This document shows positions 30,452-42,283 of a DNA stretch of 64,000 bases, piece by piece; position 1 is the stretch's first letter; each line of letters begins with the position of its first letter. This DNA comes from Bartonella sp. AU16XJBT (GTDB taxonomy: Bacteria; Pseudomonadota; Alphaproteobacteria; Rhizobiales; Rhizobiaceae): assembly GCF_028618665.1 (NCBI RefSeq), contig NZ_JAQITF010000007.1, forward strand, positions 1 to 64,000. Reading direction: 5' to 3'. The position numbers were made by a program, and so were the translations under genes. The notes under the pieces were generated by a model. The model searched no databases. It had not been told where the DNA came from and saw nothing but the letters and a program-made list of their open reading frames with translations.

Positions 30452-31366
30452 ATGAATTCATTGAGGAGGGTGAGTTTGCGTAAAATCCGGAAAGCAGTAT
30501 TTCCCGTAGCAGGTCTTGGTACGCGTTTTCTTCCTGCGACAAAAACGATACCTAAAGAAATGCTAACAGTTGTTGATAAGCCAGTTATTCAATATGTTGT
30601 GGATGAAGCTCGGGAGGCTGGTATTGAGCATTTTATTTTTGTGACTGGACGCAACAAAGCAGTCATTGAGGATTATTTTGATGTGCAAGTTGAATTATAT
30701 ACAACACTTGCTGAATGTGGAAAAAAAGAAGACCTTGCGCATTTATACCGTTTACAGCCATTGCCAGGGACAACTTCTTTCACACGGCAACAGCAACCTT
30801 TGGGGTTAGGGCATGCGCTTTGGTGCGCGCGTGAATTAGTTGCAGGCGAACCTTTTGCTTTGTTATTACCTGATATGTTGATACAAGCGAAAAAGGGGTG
30901 TCTTTCTGAGATGATGAGCCTTTATGAAAAAACGGGGGGCGGAAATATTATAGCAGTTCAGGAATGCGATCCTAGAGAAACCCATAAATATGGTGTTGTG
31001 GGGAAGGGCAAACAGATTGCAAATGGTTTTGAAATCACAAAAATGGTAGAAAAACCAGCGCTTGGAACGGCACCATCAAATTTGTACATCAATGGACGTT
31101 ATATTTTGCAGCCAGAAATTTTTAATATTCTTTCCACTCAAGAACGAGGAGCAGGAAATGAAATTCAACTAACAGATGCGATGATAAGGCTTTCAAACGA
31201 ACAGGATTTTTGGGGTTTGCAATTAGAAGGGCGCACTTTTGATTGCGGTTCTAAAGCTGGTTTTATTGAAGCTAACGTTGCATTTTCTTTGGCACGTGCT
31301 GATATGCACAGCCATATTTCTGCCTCATTGAAAAATTTACTGGAAACCATTACAGTTGAAAAATGA
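30452..31366 (+). CDS. galU: UTP-glucose-1-phosphate uridylyltransferase
   Basis: About 304 residues. The nucleotidyltransferase signature [23 protein letters not shown] is near the N-terminus, with [27 protein letters not shown] and a C-terminal [10 protein letters not shown]. It makes UDP-glucose for envelope sugars. The start is uncertain: GTG 30431, ATG 30452 and TTG 30476 are all in frame. The TTG has the best-spaced ribosome binding site (GAGGAGG at 30463-30469), so the mature protein may be eight residues shorter than listed. KdsD follows within 41 bp, another envelope-sugar enzyme. Confidence 0.93.
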   Translation: MNSLRRVSLRKIRKAVFPVAGLGTRFLPATKTIPKEMLTVVDKPVIQYVVDEAREAGIEHFIFVTGRNKAVIEDYFDVQVELYTTLAECGKKEDLAHLYRLQPLPGTTSFTRQQQPLGLGHALWCARELVAGEPFALLLPDMLIQAKKGCLSEMMSLYEKTGGGNIIAVQECDPRETHKYGVVGKGKQIANGFEITKMVEKPALGTAPSNLYINGRYILQPEIFNILSTQERGAGNEIQLTDAMIRLSNEQDFWGLQLEGRTFDCGSKAGFIEANVAFSLARADMHSHISASLKNLLETITVEK

Positions 31367-31406
31367 TGTAGATCTCTCACTTTGATTTTATTGATTGAAT
31401 TTGATT

Positions 31407-32399
31407 ATGACAATACCATTTCCTCATATGGCTTTGCAGGGTGCTGTTGCATCGGCGCTTAAAACACTCGCCAGTGAAAAGCAAGGGCTTGAGGCTCTTG
31501 AAGCAGCTCTTCTTGGAAGTCTTTCATTTTCTTTTGCCGCGGCTGTTCAAACCATTAGAAATGCCCGTGGGCATGTGGTCATTACCGGGCTTGGGAAAAG
31601 TGGCCATATAGGGACAAAAATTGCAGCAACCTTAGCTTCAACTGGAACACCTGCTTTTTTTGTTCACGCTGCAGAAGCTAATCACGGTGATCTTGGTATG
31701 ATTGGATCTGATGATGTTATTCTTGCGTTATCATGGTCTGGTGAAACGCAAGAGTTAAGTGGCATTATGAGTTATGCGGTGCGTTTTCGTATCCCCCTTA
31801 TTGCAATGACATCAAGTGAGCACTCTGTGTTAGGACGACAAGCTGATATTGTTCTCTTATTACCAAAGATAGAAGAAGCTTGCCCTCATGGTTTAGCGCC
31901 TACAACTTCAACAATTATGCAATTGGCAATGGGAGATGCATTGGCTGTTTCTCTTTTAGAAATGCGTGGTTTTACCGCAACCGATTTCAAAATATATCAT
32001 CCTGGTGGTTCTCTTGGTGCAAGCCTTAAATACGTGTGTGATATTATGCATGAAGGTGATCGTATTCCTTTGGTTATGCAGGGAACAGCTATGACTGAAG
32101 CGATGAATGTTTTGGTAGAAAAACATTTTGGTTGTGTTGGTGTTGTCAATCAAAAAGGTGAACTCATTGGAATTGTGACCGATGGTGATCTTGCACGGAA
32201 CATTCATTTTAATTTATCAAAATTTAATGTTGATGAGGTAATGACCAAAGCGCCTAAAGTTGTAAAGCCAAATACACTTGTTGGTGCAGCAATGGCTTTT
32301 ATTAATGAACATCATATTGGTGCATTTTTCGTGGTTGAAGATAAAAAACCGATAGGAATTGTTCATTTTCATGATCTTTTGCGCATTGGTGCTGCTTAG
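31407..32399 (+). CDS. kdsD: Arabinose-5-phosphate isomerase (KpsF/GutQ family)
   Basis: 330 residues from the ATG at 31407 (a TTG at 31395 is also in frame). An N-terminal SIS domain carries ITGLGKSGHIGTKIA and FVHAAEANHGDLGMI, with the conserved HPGGSLG near residue 193. Two C-terminal CBS domains (about 205-325) follow. It interconverts ribulose-5-P and arabinose-5-P, the first step towards Kdo of lipopolysaccharide. It sits directly behind galU. Confidence 0.93.
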   Translation: MTIPFPHMALQGAVASALKTLASEKQGLEALEAALLGSLSFSFAAAVQTIRNARGHVVITGLGKSGHIGTKIAATLASTGTPAFFVHAAEANHGDLGMIGSDDVILALSWSGETQELSGIMSYAVRFRIPLIAMTSSEHSVLGRQADIVLLLPKIEEACPHGLAPTTSTIMQLAMGDALAVSLLEMRGFTATDFKIYHPGGSLGASLKYVCDIMHEGDRIPLVMQGTAMTEAMNVLVEKHFGCVGVVNQKGELIGIVTDGDLARNIHFNLSKFNVDEVMTKAPKVVKPNTLVGAAMAFINEHHIGAFFVVEDKKPIGIVHFHDLLRIGAA

Positions 32400-32553
32400 A
32401 TGAAAGTTCCCTATCAGATAAAATGCTATTTTAGGCTAAAATAGATTGAACGATACAAAGTCACAATTTTATTGTGAAGGGGCTTTTACTGATATTTTGT
32501 GGAAAAAATGATTATTTTTACGCATTTTATAATGTTTAGAAAATTCTAAAGAT

Positions 32554-32576
32554 AGAGACTATATCAGTCTCTTTTC
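32554..32576 (+). terminator. Probable terminator downstream of kdsD
   Basis: AGAGACT and AGTCTCT pair around ATATC and are followed by TTT. It lies about 155 bp after kdsD. An AU-only hairpin (CTATTTTA/TAAAATAG) at 32426-32444 is nearer but has no T-tract. Confidence 0.6.
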
Positions 32577-32599
32577 GTATTTTAGAGAGGATTTCCTCT

Positions 32600-32627
32600 C
32601 AGGAGGAGAAATGATCACCTCCTGTTT
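32600..32627. terminator. Hairpin between convergent kdsD and omp10
   Basis: CAGGAGG pairs with CCTCCTG around an 11-base loop, with TTT after it on the forward strand. Located 45 bp past the omp10 stop, it may serve either or both transcripts. Confidence 0.5.
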
Positions 32628-32672
32628 GATGTATGTGCTCCCTCTGCTCTTAATTTAAGAGAAGCTTTACTT

Positions 32673-33041
32673 TTACTTTGTTGAAGATTTCCGCTTAAGG
32701 AAAAACTGAGCTCCTGTATGTGAGGTGCAGAGAAGTTGTGTGGCGTCATATGACATTGTACAATTGACTCTCGAAATCGTTCCACGGAGAATAGAGCGTA
32801 TTTCAATTTCTATATTTTGAGCATCAAGATAATTATATGCCCCTTCTGATAGTTTTTCTTCTGTATCGGCTGCACGTGTTTCAAAAACACCATTGTGGAA
32901 AGAAGAAATAATACCATTTTCATCAATCCATTTTCCATCAATTCCAGTTGACATATTGGGGCTATAATATTGCGAAAAGCTACAGGCACTTAATAGCAAA
33001 GCGGCGATTGTAAGACATAAAATATGATAGGTATGTTTCAT
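32673..33041 (-). CDS. omp10: Omp10-like outer-membrane lipoprotein
   Basis: 122 residues from the ATG at 33041 (a GTG three codons earlier is possible). The N-terminus is a lipoprotein signal with lipobox LLSAC near residues 17-21. The mature part matches Brucella Omp10 in order and content: G-I-D-G-K-W-I-D-E-N-G, SSFHNGVFETRAADTEEKL, and ILRGTISRVNC near the middle, with two further cysteines (NCTM, LLC). In Brucella this minor lipoprotein is surface-exposed and needed for full virulence; its biochemical role is unknown. It is a single gene between terminators. Confidence 0.85.
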   Translation of the reverse strand: MKHTYHILCLTIAALLLSACSFSQYYSPNMSTGIDGKWIDENGIISSFHNGVFETRAADTEEKLSEGAYNYLDAQNIEIEIRSILRGTISRVNCTMSYDATQLLCTSHTGAQFFLKRKSSTK

Positions 33042-33307
33042 TGATTTCACTCTATTTAGATTATTTTGCTCTCTATTTCCTATAAAATTATTAAATTATG
33101 CCATGAGTCAATATGAAAAATTTGATGAAAATCAATGAAAAAGCAAAAAAAATAGAAAAAAATGCCTTAATGTTGTATTTAATTAACAGCTTGATGAAAT
33201 GTGCAAGTGAAGCACAAGAGGTGAAATATTTCTTATGATTTACAACAATTTTTACATTAAGCCGCTGAATAGTCTCATGAGTAGTCTCAAAGGAGATTAT
33301 TGACATT

Positions 33308-34693
33308 ATGGTTGGTCCCATTCTTGTTGCGAGTGAAGATTATGGAAGACGTATAGAGCTTTCTGCTATGCTCCGGGGTTTTGGTTACCGTGTCATTGAA
33401 GCAGAAAATGGGCTCCGTACAATTGATCTTTTACACAGACGTAAAAACATTGTGCTTGCACTCCTTGATGTCGTTATGAGTGATTTGAGTGTGAGCGATT
33501 TGATTAAAATGATTAGAGTTGCTGGTGTTTCTGTTCCTATTGTTGTGATAGCACAACAAGAAAATCAGGATTTACTCCAGAAAGCTTTAACAGCTGGAGC
33601 TGTTGATTATTGGATTCATCCAGTAACATTATTACGCGTAAGAGTTACTTTGGATATTCTTGCTCTGATTTCTGCCTTGGAGCATGAGGTTCGAGATATT
33701 CGACGAAAGAAAGAGAAGCATTTACGGTTTTCTGACCTTTGCATAAAAAGTAGAGCTATGCAGGTTGTTTTAGAGAAATCGAGAGCCGCAGCAACGACTT
33801 CACAGAATCTTTTGATAGAGGGTGAAGTTGGAACAGGTCGTGAGACTTTAGCTCGGATTATTCATCATGAAGGTTTATTGGCAGAGGGCATTTTTATTCG
33901 CTTTCAATGTTCAGCGATTGCTGATCCAGAAGAAGAAAATCAGCATTGGTTTAAAGAATTCCTCCCATTGGTTTCTTCGCTTGAAAAAGGAACACTTTGC
34001 CTTTGTGATATTGATCGACTTGAGCCCATACAGCAAAGGCGGTTTGCTCATTATCTTAAAGAAAGGGAAAGGGATACAAAAGGAGAACTTTTTCCTTTTC
34101 GGATTATTGCTATTTCAACATCGCGTTTAAAGGACTTGGTTAAAGAGAACTTTTTTTTGCATAGTTTGTTTGAACAATTTTCTCATTTATCTATTAGCGT
34201 CCCTGCTTTACGAGAATTAAGGGATGACTTTCCAGAGATCACACAACGTTTGATCGATCGCATCATAACAGAGACAGGGCGATCACATGTACATGGTTTA
34301 GCAGGATCAGCTCTTTCCTTGCTTATGCAGTATGATTGGCCTGGCAATAGAAATGAACTTGAAAATTTTTTATTTCGTGCGATTTTACTCAGTGAGGGAC
34401 CGTTATTAACTGTTCGAGATTTTCCCCAATTAATGGGAAATTCATTAATGAGTGTTCCAAATATCATTGAGGGTAATATGCAAGAAGATAATGAACAAGA
34501 ATCAATACAATTTTTGAACACTGATGGGCATGTGCGTACTTTTGCAGAGATGGAACATGATATTATCGAGAAAGCGATTAAACATTATAAGGGGCATATG
34601 AGTGAGATTGCGCGCCGCCTCCATATCGGTCGCTCTACACTTTATAGAAAAATGGAAGAATTGAAAGCCATAAGAAATCAAGAACGAAAGTGA
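33308..34693 (+). CDS. Response-regulator / AAA+ / Fis-HTH protein lacking the sigma-54 contact motif
   Basis: 461 residues in three parts. A receiver domain (1-120) keeps E10-D11 and D54, but the usual switch lysine is His104 (IHPVTLLR). An AAA+ domain follows (about 142-375) with Walker A GEVGTGRE (Arg178 instead of Lys). A Fis-type HTH (about 415-455, MSEIARRLHIGRSTLYRKM) ends the protein. The loop that should hold GAFTGA is absent: the stretch after QCSAIAD runs straight to the Walker-B-like LCLCDIDRL. It therefore looks like a former NtrC-type activator now working as an ordinary DNA-binding regulator. Targets are unknown. AAGGAG lies 12 bases before the ATG. Confidence 0.85.
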   Translation: MVGPILVASEDYGRRIELSAMLRGFGYRVIEAENGLRTIDLLHRRKNIVLALLDVVMSDLSVSDLIKMIRVAGVSVPIVVIAQQENQDLLQKALTAGAVDYWIHPVTLLRVRVTLDILALISALEHEVRDIRRKKEKHLRFSDLCIKSRAMQVVLEKSRAAATTSQNLLIEGEVGTGRETLARIIHHEGLLAEGIFIRFQCSAIADPEEENQHWFKEFLPLVSSLEKGTLCLCDIDRLEPIQQRRFAHYLKERERDTKGELFPFRIIAISTSRLKDLVKENFFLHSLFEQFSHLSISVPALRELRDDFPEITQRLIDRIITETGRSHVHGLAGSALSLLMQYDWPGNRNELENFLFRAILLSEGPLLTVRDFPQLMGNSLMSVPNIIEGNMQEDNEQESIQFLNTDGHVRTFAEMEHDIIEKAIKHYKGHMSEIARRLHIGRSTLYRKMEELKAIRNQERK

Positions 34694-35080
34694 GATTTAT
34701 AACAAATCATCTTCTGATGACAAGTATGATTTTCAAAAAATTAGAAGGGCTTTTGATAAAGTTAGTGGGGCTACTTAAAGAAGACAATCATTTATTATGA
34801 ATTTTATTTATTGGGGATGATTTTGTAGAATTAAATCAAATATAAATTTTATTGGACTATTTTAGCGTTTGTTTCATTTTATATATATTATTAAAGCCGA
34901 GAGATATTTTTTAAAGCTTTTAAATATTACAGCTGAAATTTTTGCGTCATGGATATTAAGTTCATACTCTCTTAAGCAAGAAGTGGCATTTTATTTGCCA
35001 CACGGTTAAGATAAAATGATTAGTATTCTGGTTCGTATCACGGGTGATGCGATAGCTTAAAAATAGAAAGTTTATCCTCT
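34694..35080 (+). other. Intergenic region before the phospholipase D-type gene
   Basis: About 390 bp of AT-rich DNA. The only clear structure is a 6-bp GC-rich hairpin, GTGGCA/TGCCAC at 34983-35001, about 80 bp before the next gene. It has no T-tract and would lie in the leader of the downstream mRNA. Confidence 0.4.
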
Positions 35081-36652
35081 TTGACTCTTTTACAGATTGT
35101 TGTTGGTTTTATTCTCTTTTTTTTTATTGCGTCTATGTTGGCAATCTACACCTATGGGCGTTTTGTGAAAAGTGCTAGGGGACAATCTTCTTATGCGTTG
35201 CCTATTCAGAAGGATGAAACCAAGCTTGATCGTATCGTTAGTCAATTAGCTGAGAAAGAAAATGGACTGGGGGTTAATAAAGATGCCCTTTCCCTTATCA
35301 TCAGCAATTTGGATGCGTTTTGTGTTCGTGCAATAGGTGCGGCAGAGGCTGGGCGTAGCCTTGATCTGATGTATTATATTTGGGACGATGATTTAACGGG
35401 GCGTTTATTACTAAGTGAAATAGTTGAGGCAGCTGATCGGGGTGTTCGGGTACGGCTTCTTTTAGATGATATTAACGCTCAGGCACGTGATCCAGCTTAT
35501 ATTGCGCTCGATAAACATCCTCATATTGAGGTGAGAATGTTTAATCCAGGGCGATCGCGTAAAGGTGGTTTTCGCCGCGGTTTAGAGATTATATTACGGG
35601 CAATTACTGTGACACGTAGAATGCATAATAAAGCTTTTATTGTTGATGGCAGGGTCGCTTTTGTAGGAGGACGTAATCTTGCTGATTCTTATTTTGATGC
35701 TGCTGAAGAATCTCATTTTCGAGATTTAGATTTGATGTTAATCGGTCCCTCTGTTAAAAAGGTAGAAAGTATCTTTGATGATTTTTGGAATAGTGCTGTT
35801 GTTTTGCCAATTCATACTTTGGTTATTCCTAAAAGCGCAAGTGATCTTAGCTATTGGAAGGATAAATTACGAAAATTTCGGGATTCCAAGGTTGCAAAAG
35901 TTTATTTAGATTATGTCAAAGAGCACATTAATTTTGATTGTTTTATTCAGACAGGAAAGCGGTTATTTTTAGCCGATAAAGTTGTTGTTCTTTCTGACCC
36001 TCCAGAAAAAGCATTGCGTAAAAAAACAAGCAATTGGCTTATGAAGGCGCTCTCAAAGGTTATTGGAAATGCTCAAAAAACGGTTCAGATTACATCACCT
36101 TATTTTGTCCCTGGTAAGGTTGGTACGCAGAATTTTAGTAATTTGGTTTCAAAAGGTGTTGATGTCAAAATTCTTACCAATTCTTTGGCTGCGACCGATG
36201 TAGCATTAGTGCATGGTGGTTATGTACCGTATCGTAAGGCACTGTTAAAAAGTGGTGTTAAGCTTTATGAATTAAAAGCGGAAGGTAACCCCCATGGGTT
36301 ACGATTGTTTCGATCGAGTAAGGCAAGTTTACATGCCAAAGCTTTTTTAGTTGATCGTAAAACAGCTTTTATTGGCTCTTTAAACTTTGATCCCAGATCA
36401 GCAGCGCTCAATACAGAAATGGGCATTCTTTTTGAATGTGCCCCCATTACAGCAAGGCTAGATTTGTTGTTTTGTGAAGAAACAACGGGGGAAATGAGCT
36501 ATCATCTTCGTCTTGGTGATAATAATCGTGTTTATTGGGATTTTATTGAAAATGAAAAAAAATATAGCATTGATTATGAGCCAGAAAGCAATTTTTGGCG
36601 TCGTGCATTTGCAAAAATAATAAGTTGGTTACCGATTGAATCACAATTGTAA
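35081..36652 (+). CDS. Phospholipase D family protein (cardiolipin synthase-like)
   Basis: 523 residues with an N-terminal membrane helix (about 4-24) and two HKD motifs: HNKAFIVD near residue 181 and HAKAFLVD near 417, each followed by the family G-S/G-x-N (GGRN, GSLN). The pattern fits bacterial cardiolipin synthases, which join two phosphatidylglycerols, but related enzymes with phosphodiesterase activity share it. The frame opens at TTG 35081 with no good ribosome binding site, and no better in-frame start is near. It is a single gene. Confidence 0.85.
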   Translation: MTLLQIVVGFILFFFIASMLAIYTYGRFVKSARGQSSYALPIQKDETKLDRIVSQLAEKENGLGVNKDALSLIISNLDAFCVRAIGAAEAGRSLDLMYYIWDDDLTGRLLLSEIVEAADRGVRVRLLLDDINAQARDPAYIALDKHPHIEVRMFNPGRSRKGGFRRGLEIILRAITVTRRMHNKAFIVDGRVAFVGGRNLADSYFDAAEESHFRDLDLMLIGPSVKKVESIFDDFWNSAVVLPIHTLVIPKSASDLSYWKDKLRKFRDSKVAKVYLDYVKEHINFDCFIQTGKRLFLADKVVVLSDPPEKALRKKTSNWLMKALSKVIGNAQKTVQITSPYFVPGKVGTQNFSNLVSKGVDVKILTNSLAATDVALVHGGYVPYRKALLKSGVKLYELKAEGNPHGLRLFRSSKASLHAKAFLVDRKTAFIGSLNFDPRSAALNTEMGILFECAPITARLDLLFCEETTGEMSYHLRLGDNNRVYWDFIENEKKYSIDYEPESNFWRRAFAKIISWLPIESQL

Positions 36653-36719
36653 ATTTTTATAAACCACACTTAAAAAAAATATTTATTTTTCTTTTCATTT
36701 TGTTTTTAGCATGGCATAA

Positions 36720-38300
<1,581 letters not shown>

Positions 38301-38410
38301 AGGAATAAGTGCTTAGCGTCACTATTGCATAGATGTGACATCTTCCGAGAATAAGGAAGAGAGACGGCCCTTTTTTCTGTTTATAATTTGGTACCATAAT
38401 CCAGAAAAGG

Positions 38411-38443
38411 AAAGAATTAGAGGCTAAAACTCTAATTCTTTCT
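38411..38443. terminator. Strong terminator hairpin after guaB
   Basis: AAAGAATTAGAG and CTCTAATTCTTT form a 12-bp perfect stem with a GCTAAAA loop. It lies 110 bp after guaB and 38 bp past the end of the reverse small gene at 38482, so it may serve both convergent transcripts. Confidence 0.78.
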
Positions 38444-38481
38444 GTTAAGACTTGTGTGAAGTAAATTATATAAAGTTAGAA

Positions 38482-38628
38482 TTAACTTTTTGTTGTCTTG
38501 CGTCCTGTCTTTGACGCACGTTGGCGAGTGTTTGTCGGATCACTTTGGACGGATTTCTTTCCATTGTTTGAGGGCATTGTATTATGACGGCTTTTAGATG
38601 AAGTTGTTTTTCCATTATTATAAGTCAT
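38482..38628 (-). CDS. Small basic protein of 48 residues, unknown function
   Basis: The frame begins MTYNNGKTTSS and ends RKTTKS. It has an ATG start, no internal stop and a strong ribosome binding site (AAGGAGAAA, 7 bases before the ATG). Composition is very skewed: Lys, Arg, Ser, Thr, Asn and Gln make up most of it, with few hydrophobic residues and no cysteine, so it is probably disordered and positively charged. Possible roles are nucleic-acid binding or a ribosome-associated small protein, but I do not recognise the family. It lies in an otherwise gene-free gap, between convergent guaB and the RsmB-type gene. Confidence 0.6.
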   Translation of the reverse strand: MTYNNGKTTSSKSRHNTMPSNNGKKSVQSDPTNTRQRASKTGRKTTKS

Positions 38629-39135
38629 TATTTTCTCCTTTTAAATTGTCTGGCAGTTGCCAGTATAGTAAAAACGGTCATGCCAAATAGTGGTTCCAAG
38701 CATTTTCTAAAAAGTTAATTTTTGGTTGAGAATAAGATGAGCTTGTCTGATCTTGTTAGAAGCTTTTCAGAGGGATAATATTTTCAAGATGGAAGATATT
38801 TGATTTTCCCTGTTGTTTATATAAGTTGAGAAAATTTCATTTTACGCAATAATAAAGAGTTTGTTTTTTTCGTAATGCATGATGGAAAGAAGTTTTTTAT
38901 GGATGGCAGCGTATCTTTTAGCGTAAGAGGATTTTATGTATTTTAGAAGGATAAAAAGCCAATGGGCAAAAAATGAAAAGAAAAATCTAGATACACTCAA
39001 TTGGATCTTATAGAAAATATGCTCAGATCATTTTAAAAGTGAATGTAAATTTTTGAGAGCTTTGACCAGATTTCGTTGGCAATAAGAAGATAATATAAAC
39101 GATTTAGAATTTTATTATTTTAATGGGAGAAATGA
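38629..39135 (+). other. Gene-free region upstream of the RsmB-type gene
   Basis: About 500 bp. The left end must hold the promoter for the small reverse gene, the right end that of the methyltransferase. No ORF, RNA gene or clear operator was recognised. Confidence 0.45.
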
Positions 39136-40422
39136 ATGAGATTAGGTGGGCGTTTGCAAGCAGCAATAGATGTTCTCAAAGAGATAGAAATGAGGCATCG
39201 CCCCGTAGGAGAAGCTTTAAAGGACTGGGGGCTTTCTCATCGCTTTGCTGGAGCAGGTGATCGTGCAGCCATTGGTACAATCGTTTATGATGTTCTAAGA
39301 CGACGATATTCTTTACAATGGCGTATGGAGAGTGATGATATTCGGGATATTGTTTTTGCTACCTTGTTAGATACTGGAAAAATGACGTTGGAGCAAATTG
39401 ACAATGCGTTAGAAGGCGACCGGTTTGCTCCGCAGTTATTAGAGGATAAACAGCGCAAATCGTGGCAAAGGCGGCAATTAGTGGATGCACCAGGCTATAT
39501 TCGTGGTGATATTCCTCAATGGTGTCAAGCACATCTTTGTCCTTTATTTGGTGATAATTGGATCACTGAAGCAGCTGCGTTAGCAACGCGTCCTTCTTTA
39601 GACTTACGGGTAAATAACTTAAAGGCAACACCAGAAAAGGTGTTGAAAGAGTTAGCAAAAACCAAACTTCAATCTTTGCCATGGTTTCGGCAAGCCTTAA
39701 GAGTTGCTCCGATTGAAAAATTTGATCGCCATCCCAATGTTCAAGTGGAACCAGCTTTTCAAAAAGGGCACTTTGAAATACAGGATTTAGGATCTCAAAT
39801 TGTTGCTCACCTTGTGGAAGCGCAAGAAAGCATGCAGGTATTAGATTATTGTGCAGGTGCTGGTGGCAAAACATTAGCTTTAGCTTCCGATATGAACAAT
39901 CGTGGGCAAATTTATGCTTATGATTTTGATAAAGCACGCCTAGCGCCTATTTTTGATCGTCTTCGACGCGCTGGTGTTCGTAATGTACAAACACGAGCAC
40001 AAAAAGAAGAACTGAAGTCCCTAATAGGCCAGATGGATAGAGTTTTGTTAGATGCACCCTGTAGTGGGACAGGAACATGGCGTCGTCGTCCAGATGCGAA
40101 ATGGCGTTTAACATTAGAACAGGTAAAACAACGCCAAACAGAACAGAGGACTATTTTGAATGAGGCGATAGAGTATCTTAAGCCTAATGGGCGCTTAGTC
40201 TATATTACCTGTTCTCTTTTTGCAGATGAAAATGAGGAACAAATTTCCCATTTCCTTCAACAACATTCTCATTTTTATCCAATAGATATGCAGGCACTTT
40301 GGCAGAAACATTTTAGTTTTTCTTCTGTGCAACCAGTCTTTTCAAATTATGGATTGACTTTGTCACCTGCAACCACACAAACAGATGGTTTCTTTTTATC
40401 TGTGTTGCAAAAAAAACATTGA
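39136..40422 (+). CDS. RsmB/NOP family RNA (cytosine-5) methyltransferase
   Basis: 428 residues. An N-terminal NusB-like region is followed by the class I methyltransferase core: SAM motif VLDYCAGAGGKTLALA near residue 236, MDRVLLDAPCSGTGTWRRRPD near 300 with the Pro-Cys motif, and YITCSLFADENEEQ near 356 carrying the catalytic Cys. The family methylates C5 of a cytosine in rRNA (RsmB acts on C967 of 16S rRNA); the exact target of this alphaproteobacterial form is inferred. GGGAG is well placed before the ATG. Confidence 0.9.
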   Translation: MRLGGRLQAAIDVLKEIEMRHRPVGEALKDWGLSHRFAGAGDRAAIGTIVYDVLRRRYSLQWRMESDDIRDIVFATLLDTGKMTLEQIDNALEGDRFAPQLLEDKQRKSWQRRQLVDAPGYIRGDIPQWCQAHLCPLFGDNWITEAAALATRPSLDLRVNNLKATPEKVLKELAKTKLQSLPWFRQALRVAPIEKFDRHPNVQVEPAFQKGHFEIQDLGSQIVAHLVEAQESMQVLDYCAGAGGKTLALASDMNNRGQIYAYDFDKARLAPIFDRLRRAGVRNVQTRAQKEELKSLIGQMDRVLLDAPCSGTGTWRRRPDAKWRLTLEQVKQRQTEQRTILNEAIEYLKPNGRLVYITCSLFADENEEQISHFLQQHSHFYPIDMQALWQKHFSFSSVQPVFSNYGLTLSPATTQTDGFFLSVLQKKH

Positions 40423-40555
40423 TCCATATTTTTGCATTTTTTATCATAAATTTTACCAGAATAATCTTTTTCTTAAGAAAACAGGCTTGTGAAAAGAGAG
40501 AGATTGAATCATAACTCTCATGAATTCTCTTTTTACAATTATTGATTGGTTTTCT

Positions 40556-42112
40556 ATGAACATATCACATTCAGACGCTGTTCTTATTATTGACTTTGGC
40601 TCACAAGTTACACAACTTATTGCACGACGGGTGAGAGCAATGGGGGTATACTGTGAAATTGTGCCTTTTCAATTGGCTTTAGAAGCTGTGCGCCGCATAA
40701 ATCCTCAAGCTATTATTTTATCAGGAAGTCCTTATTCCGTTATTGATGAAGGGTCGCCGCGTGCTCCAATGGAAATTTTTGAGGCAGGTATTCCGATTCT
40801 TGGTATTTGTTATGGGGAGCAGGTCATGTGTGTTCAGCTTGGAGGAAAGGTTGAAGCTGGACATGAGCGTGAATTTGGTCGTGCTTTTTTGGAAGTGCAA
40901 GAAAAAAGTGCCCTTTTTGATGGAGTGTGGGAAAAAGGTTCTCATTATCAAGTATGGATGAGCCATGGTGATCGTGTGGCAGCTTTACCAGAAGGTTTTC
41001 GTGTCATAGGAACCTCAAAAGGAGCTCCTTATGCGGCTATTTCTGATGAGAAAAGACGTTTTTATGCGGTACAGTTTCATCCTGAAGTTATCCATACACC
41101 GGATGGTACAAAACTTTTACAAAATTTTATTCATAAAATTTCTGCTATTAAAGGTAGTTGGTCAATGGCTTCTTATCGTGAGCAGGCAATTGCTACGATA
41201 CGACAAAAAGTTGGGGAAAGTCGTGTGATTTGTGGTCTTTCAGGGGGGGTGGATTCATCTGTTGTAGCGGTGCTCCTTCATGAAGCTATAGGAAATCAAC
41301 TGACATGCATTTTGGTAGACCATGGGCTGATGCGCAAAAATGAAGCAGAAGAAGTTATAACGCTTTTTCGTGATCATTATAATATAGAGCTTATTCACGT
41401 TAATGCTGCCGATATATTTCTTAATGCTTTAGAAGGTGAGACAGATCTAGAAAAAAAGCGCAAAACGATTGGTCGCCTTTTTATTGAAGTTTTTGAAGAA
41501 GAAACGAAAAAAATAGGAGGTGCAGAGTTTTTAGCACAAGGAACACTTTATCCAGATGTTATTGAGAGTGTCTCTGCTATTGGTGAATCGGTAACCATTA
41601 AAAGCCATCATAATGTGGGGGGGTTACCAGAACAGATGAATATGAAACTTGTAGAACCGTTGCGTGAGCTCTTTAAGGATGAGGTTCGCTTGCTAGGGCG
41701 AGAGTTAGGGTTACCCGAGCAGTTTATTGGTCGCCATCCTTTTCCAGGACCTGGTCTTGCAATTCGCTGTCCAGGGGCTGTGACCCGTGAAAAATTAGAA
41801 ATTTTACGTGAAGCAGATGCTATTTATCTTGAGGAAATCCGTAAAGCCGGTCTTTATGACGAAATTTGGCAAGCTTTTGCTGTTCTTCTTCCTGTTCAAA
41901 CTGTTGGTGTGATGGGCGATGGTCGCACTTATGAATTTGTTTGTGCTCTTCGTGCCGTCACATCTGTTGATGGAATGACTGCTGATTTTTATCCCTATGA
42001 TATGGCGTTTTTAAGTAAGACGGCAGCACGTATTATTAACGAAGTTAGAGGGATTAATCGTGTTGTATATGATGTAACCTCAAAGCCTCCTAGTACTATT
42101 GAATGGGAATAA
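40556..42112 (+). CDS. guaA: GMP synthase (glutamine-hydrolysing)
   Basis: 518 residues from ATG 40556; an ATG 12 codons earlier (40520) is in frame but adds residues absent from the family. The class I amidotransferase domain has the nucleophile in [10 protein letters not shown] and the His-Glu pair in QFHPEVIHT. The ATP-pyrophosphatase domain follows with the PP-loop [12 protein letters not shown] near residue 225, and a C-terminal dimerisation domain ends with KPPSTIEWE. It aminates XMP to GMP, downstream of GuaB. Confidence 0.97.
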   Translation: MNISHSDAVLIIDFGSQVTQLIARRVRAMGVYCEIVPFQLALEAVRRINPQAIILSGSPYSVIDEGSPRAPMEIFEAGIPILGICYGEQVMCVQLGGKVEAGHEREFGRAFLEVQEKSALFDGVWEKGSHYQVWMSHGDRVAALPEGFRVIGTSKGAPYAAISDEKRRFYAVQFHPEVIHTPDGTKLLQNFIHKISAIKGSWSMASYREQAIATIRQKVGESRVICGLSGGVDSSVVAVLLHEAIGNQLTCILVDHGLMRKNEAEEVITLFRDHYNIELIHVNAADIFLNALEGETDLEKKRKTIGRLFIEVFEEETKKIGGAEFLAQGTLYPDVIESVSAIGESVTIKSHHNVGGLPEQMNMKLVEPLRELFKDEVRLLGRELGLPEQFIGRHPFPGPGLAIRCPGAVTREKLEILREADAIYLEEIRKAGLYDEIWQAFAVLLPVQTVGVMGDGRTYEFVCALRAVTSVDGMTADFYPYDMAFLSKTAARIINEVRGINRVVYDVTSKPPSTIEWE

Positions 42113-42283
42113 TTAAAGATGAAGGGTAAGTCTTTTTAAGAATAAAATATGATTGAGGATTTTATATTCGAAAAGTGTAGAAAAAATCATTTAAAAATGA
42201 TTGTGTATTTTCATATGATATAAGCCGGTATCTGGCAATCTGTACGTCAATATCGTTTAAAATTGAGAAGTGTGGAATCTTGC

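Noticed and set aside
33091-33321. Reverse ORF upstream of the AAA+ regulator
   Set aside because: It overlaps the regulator start, is low in complexity, and has no credible start signal.
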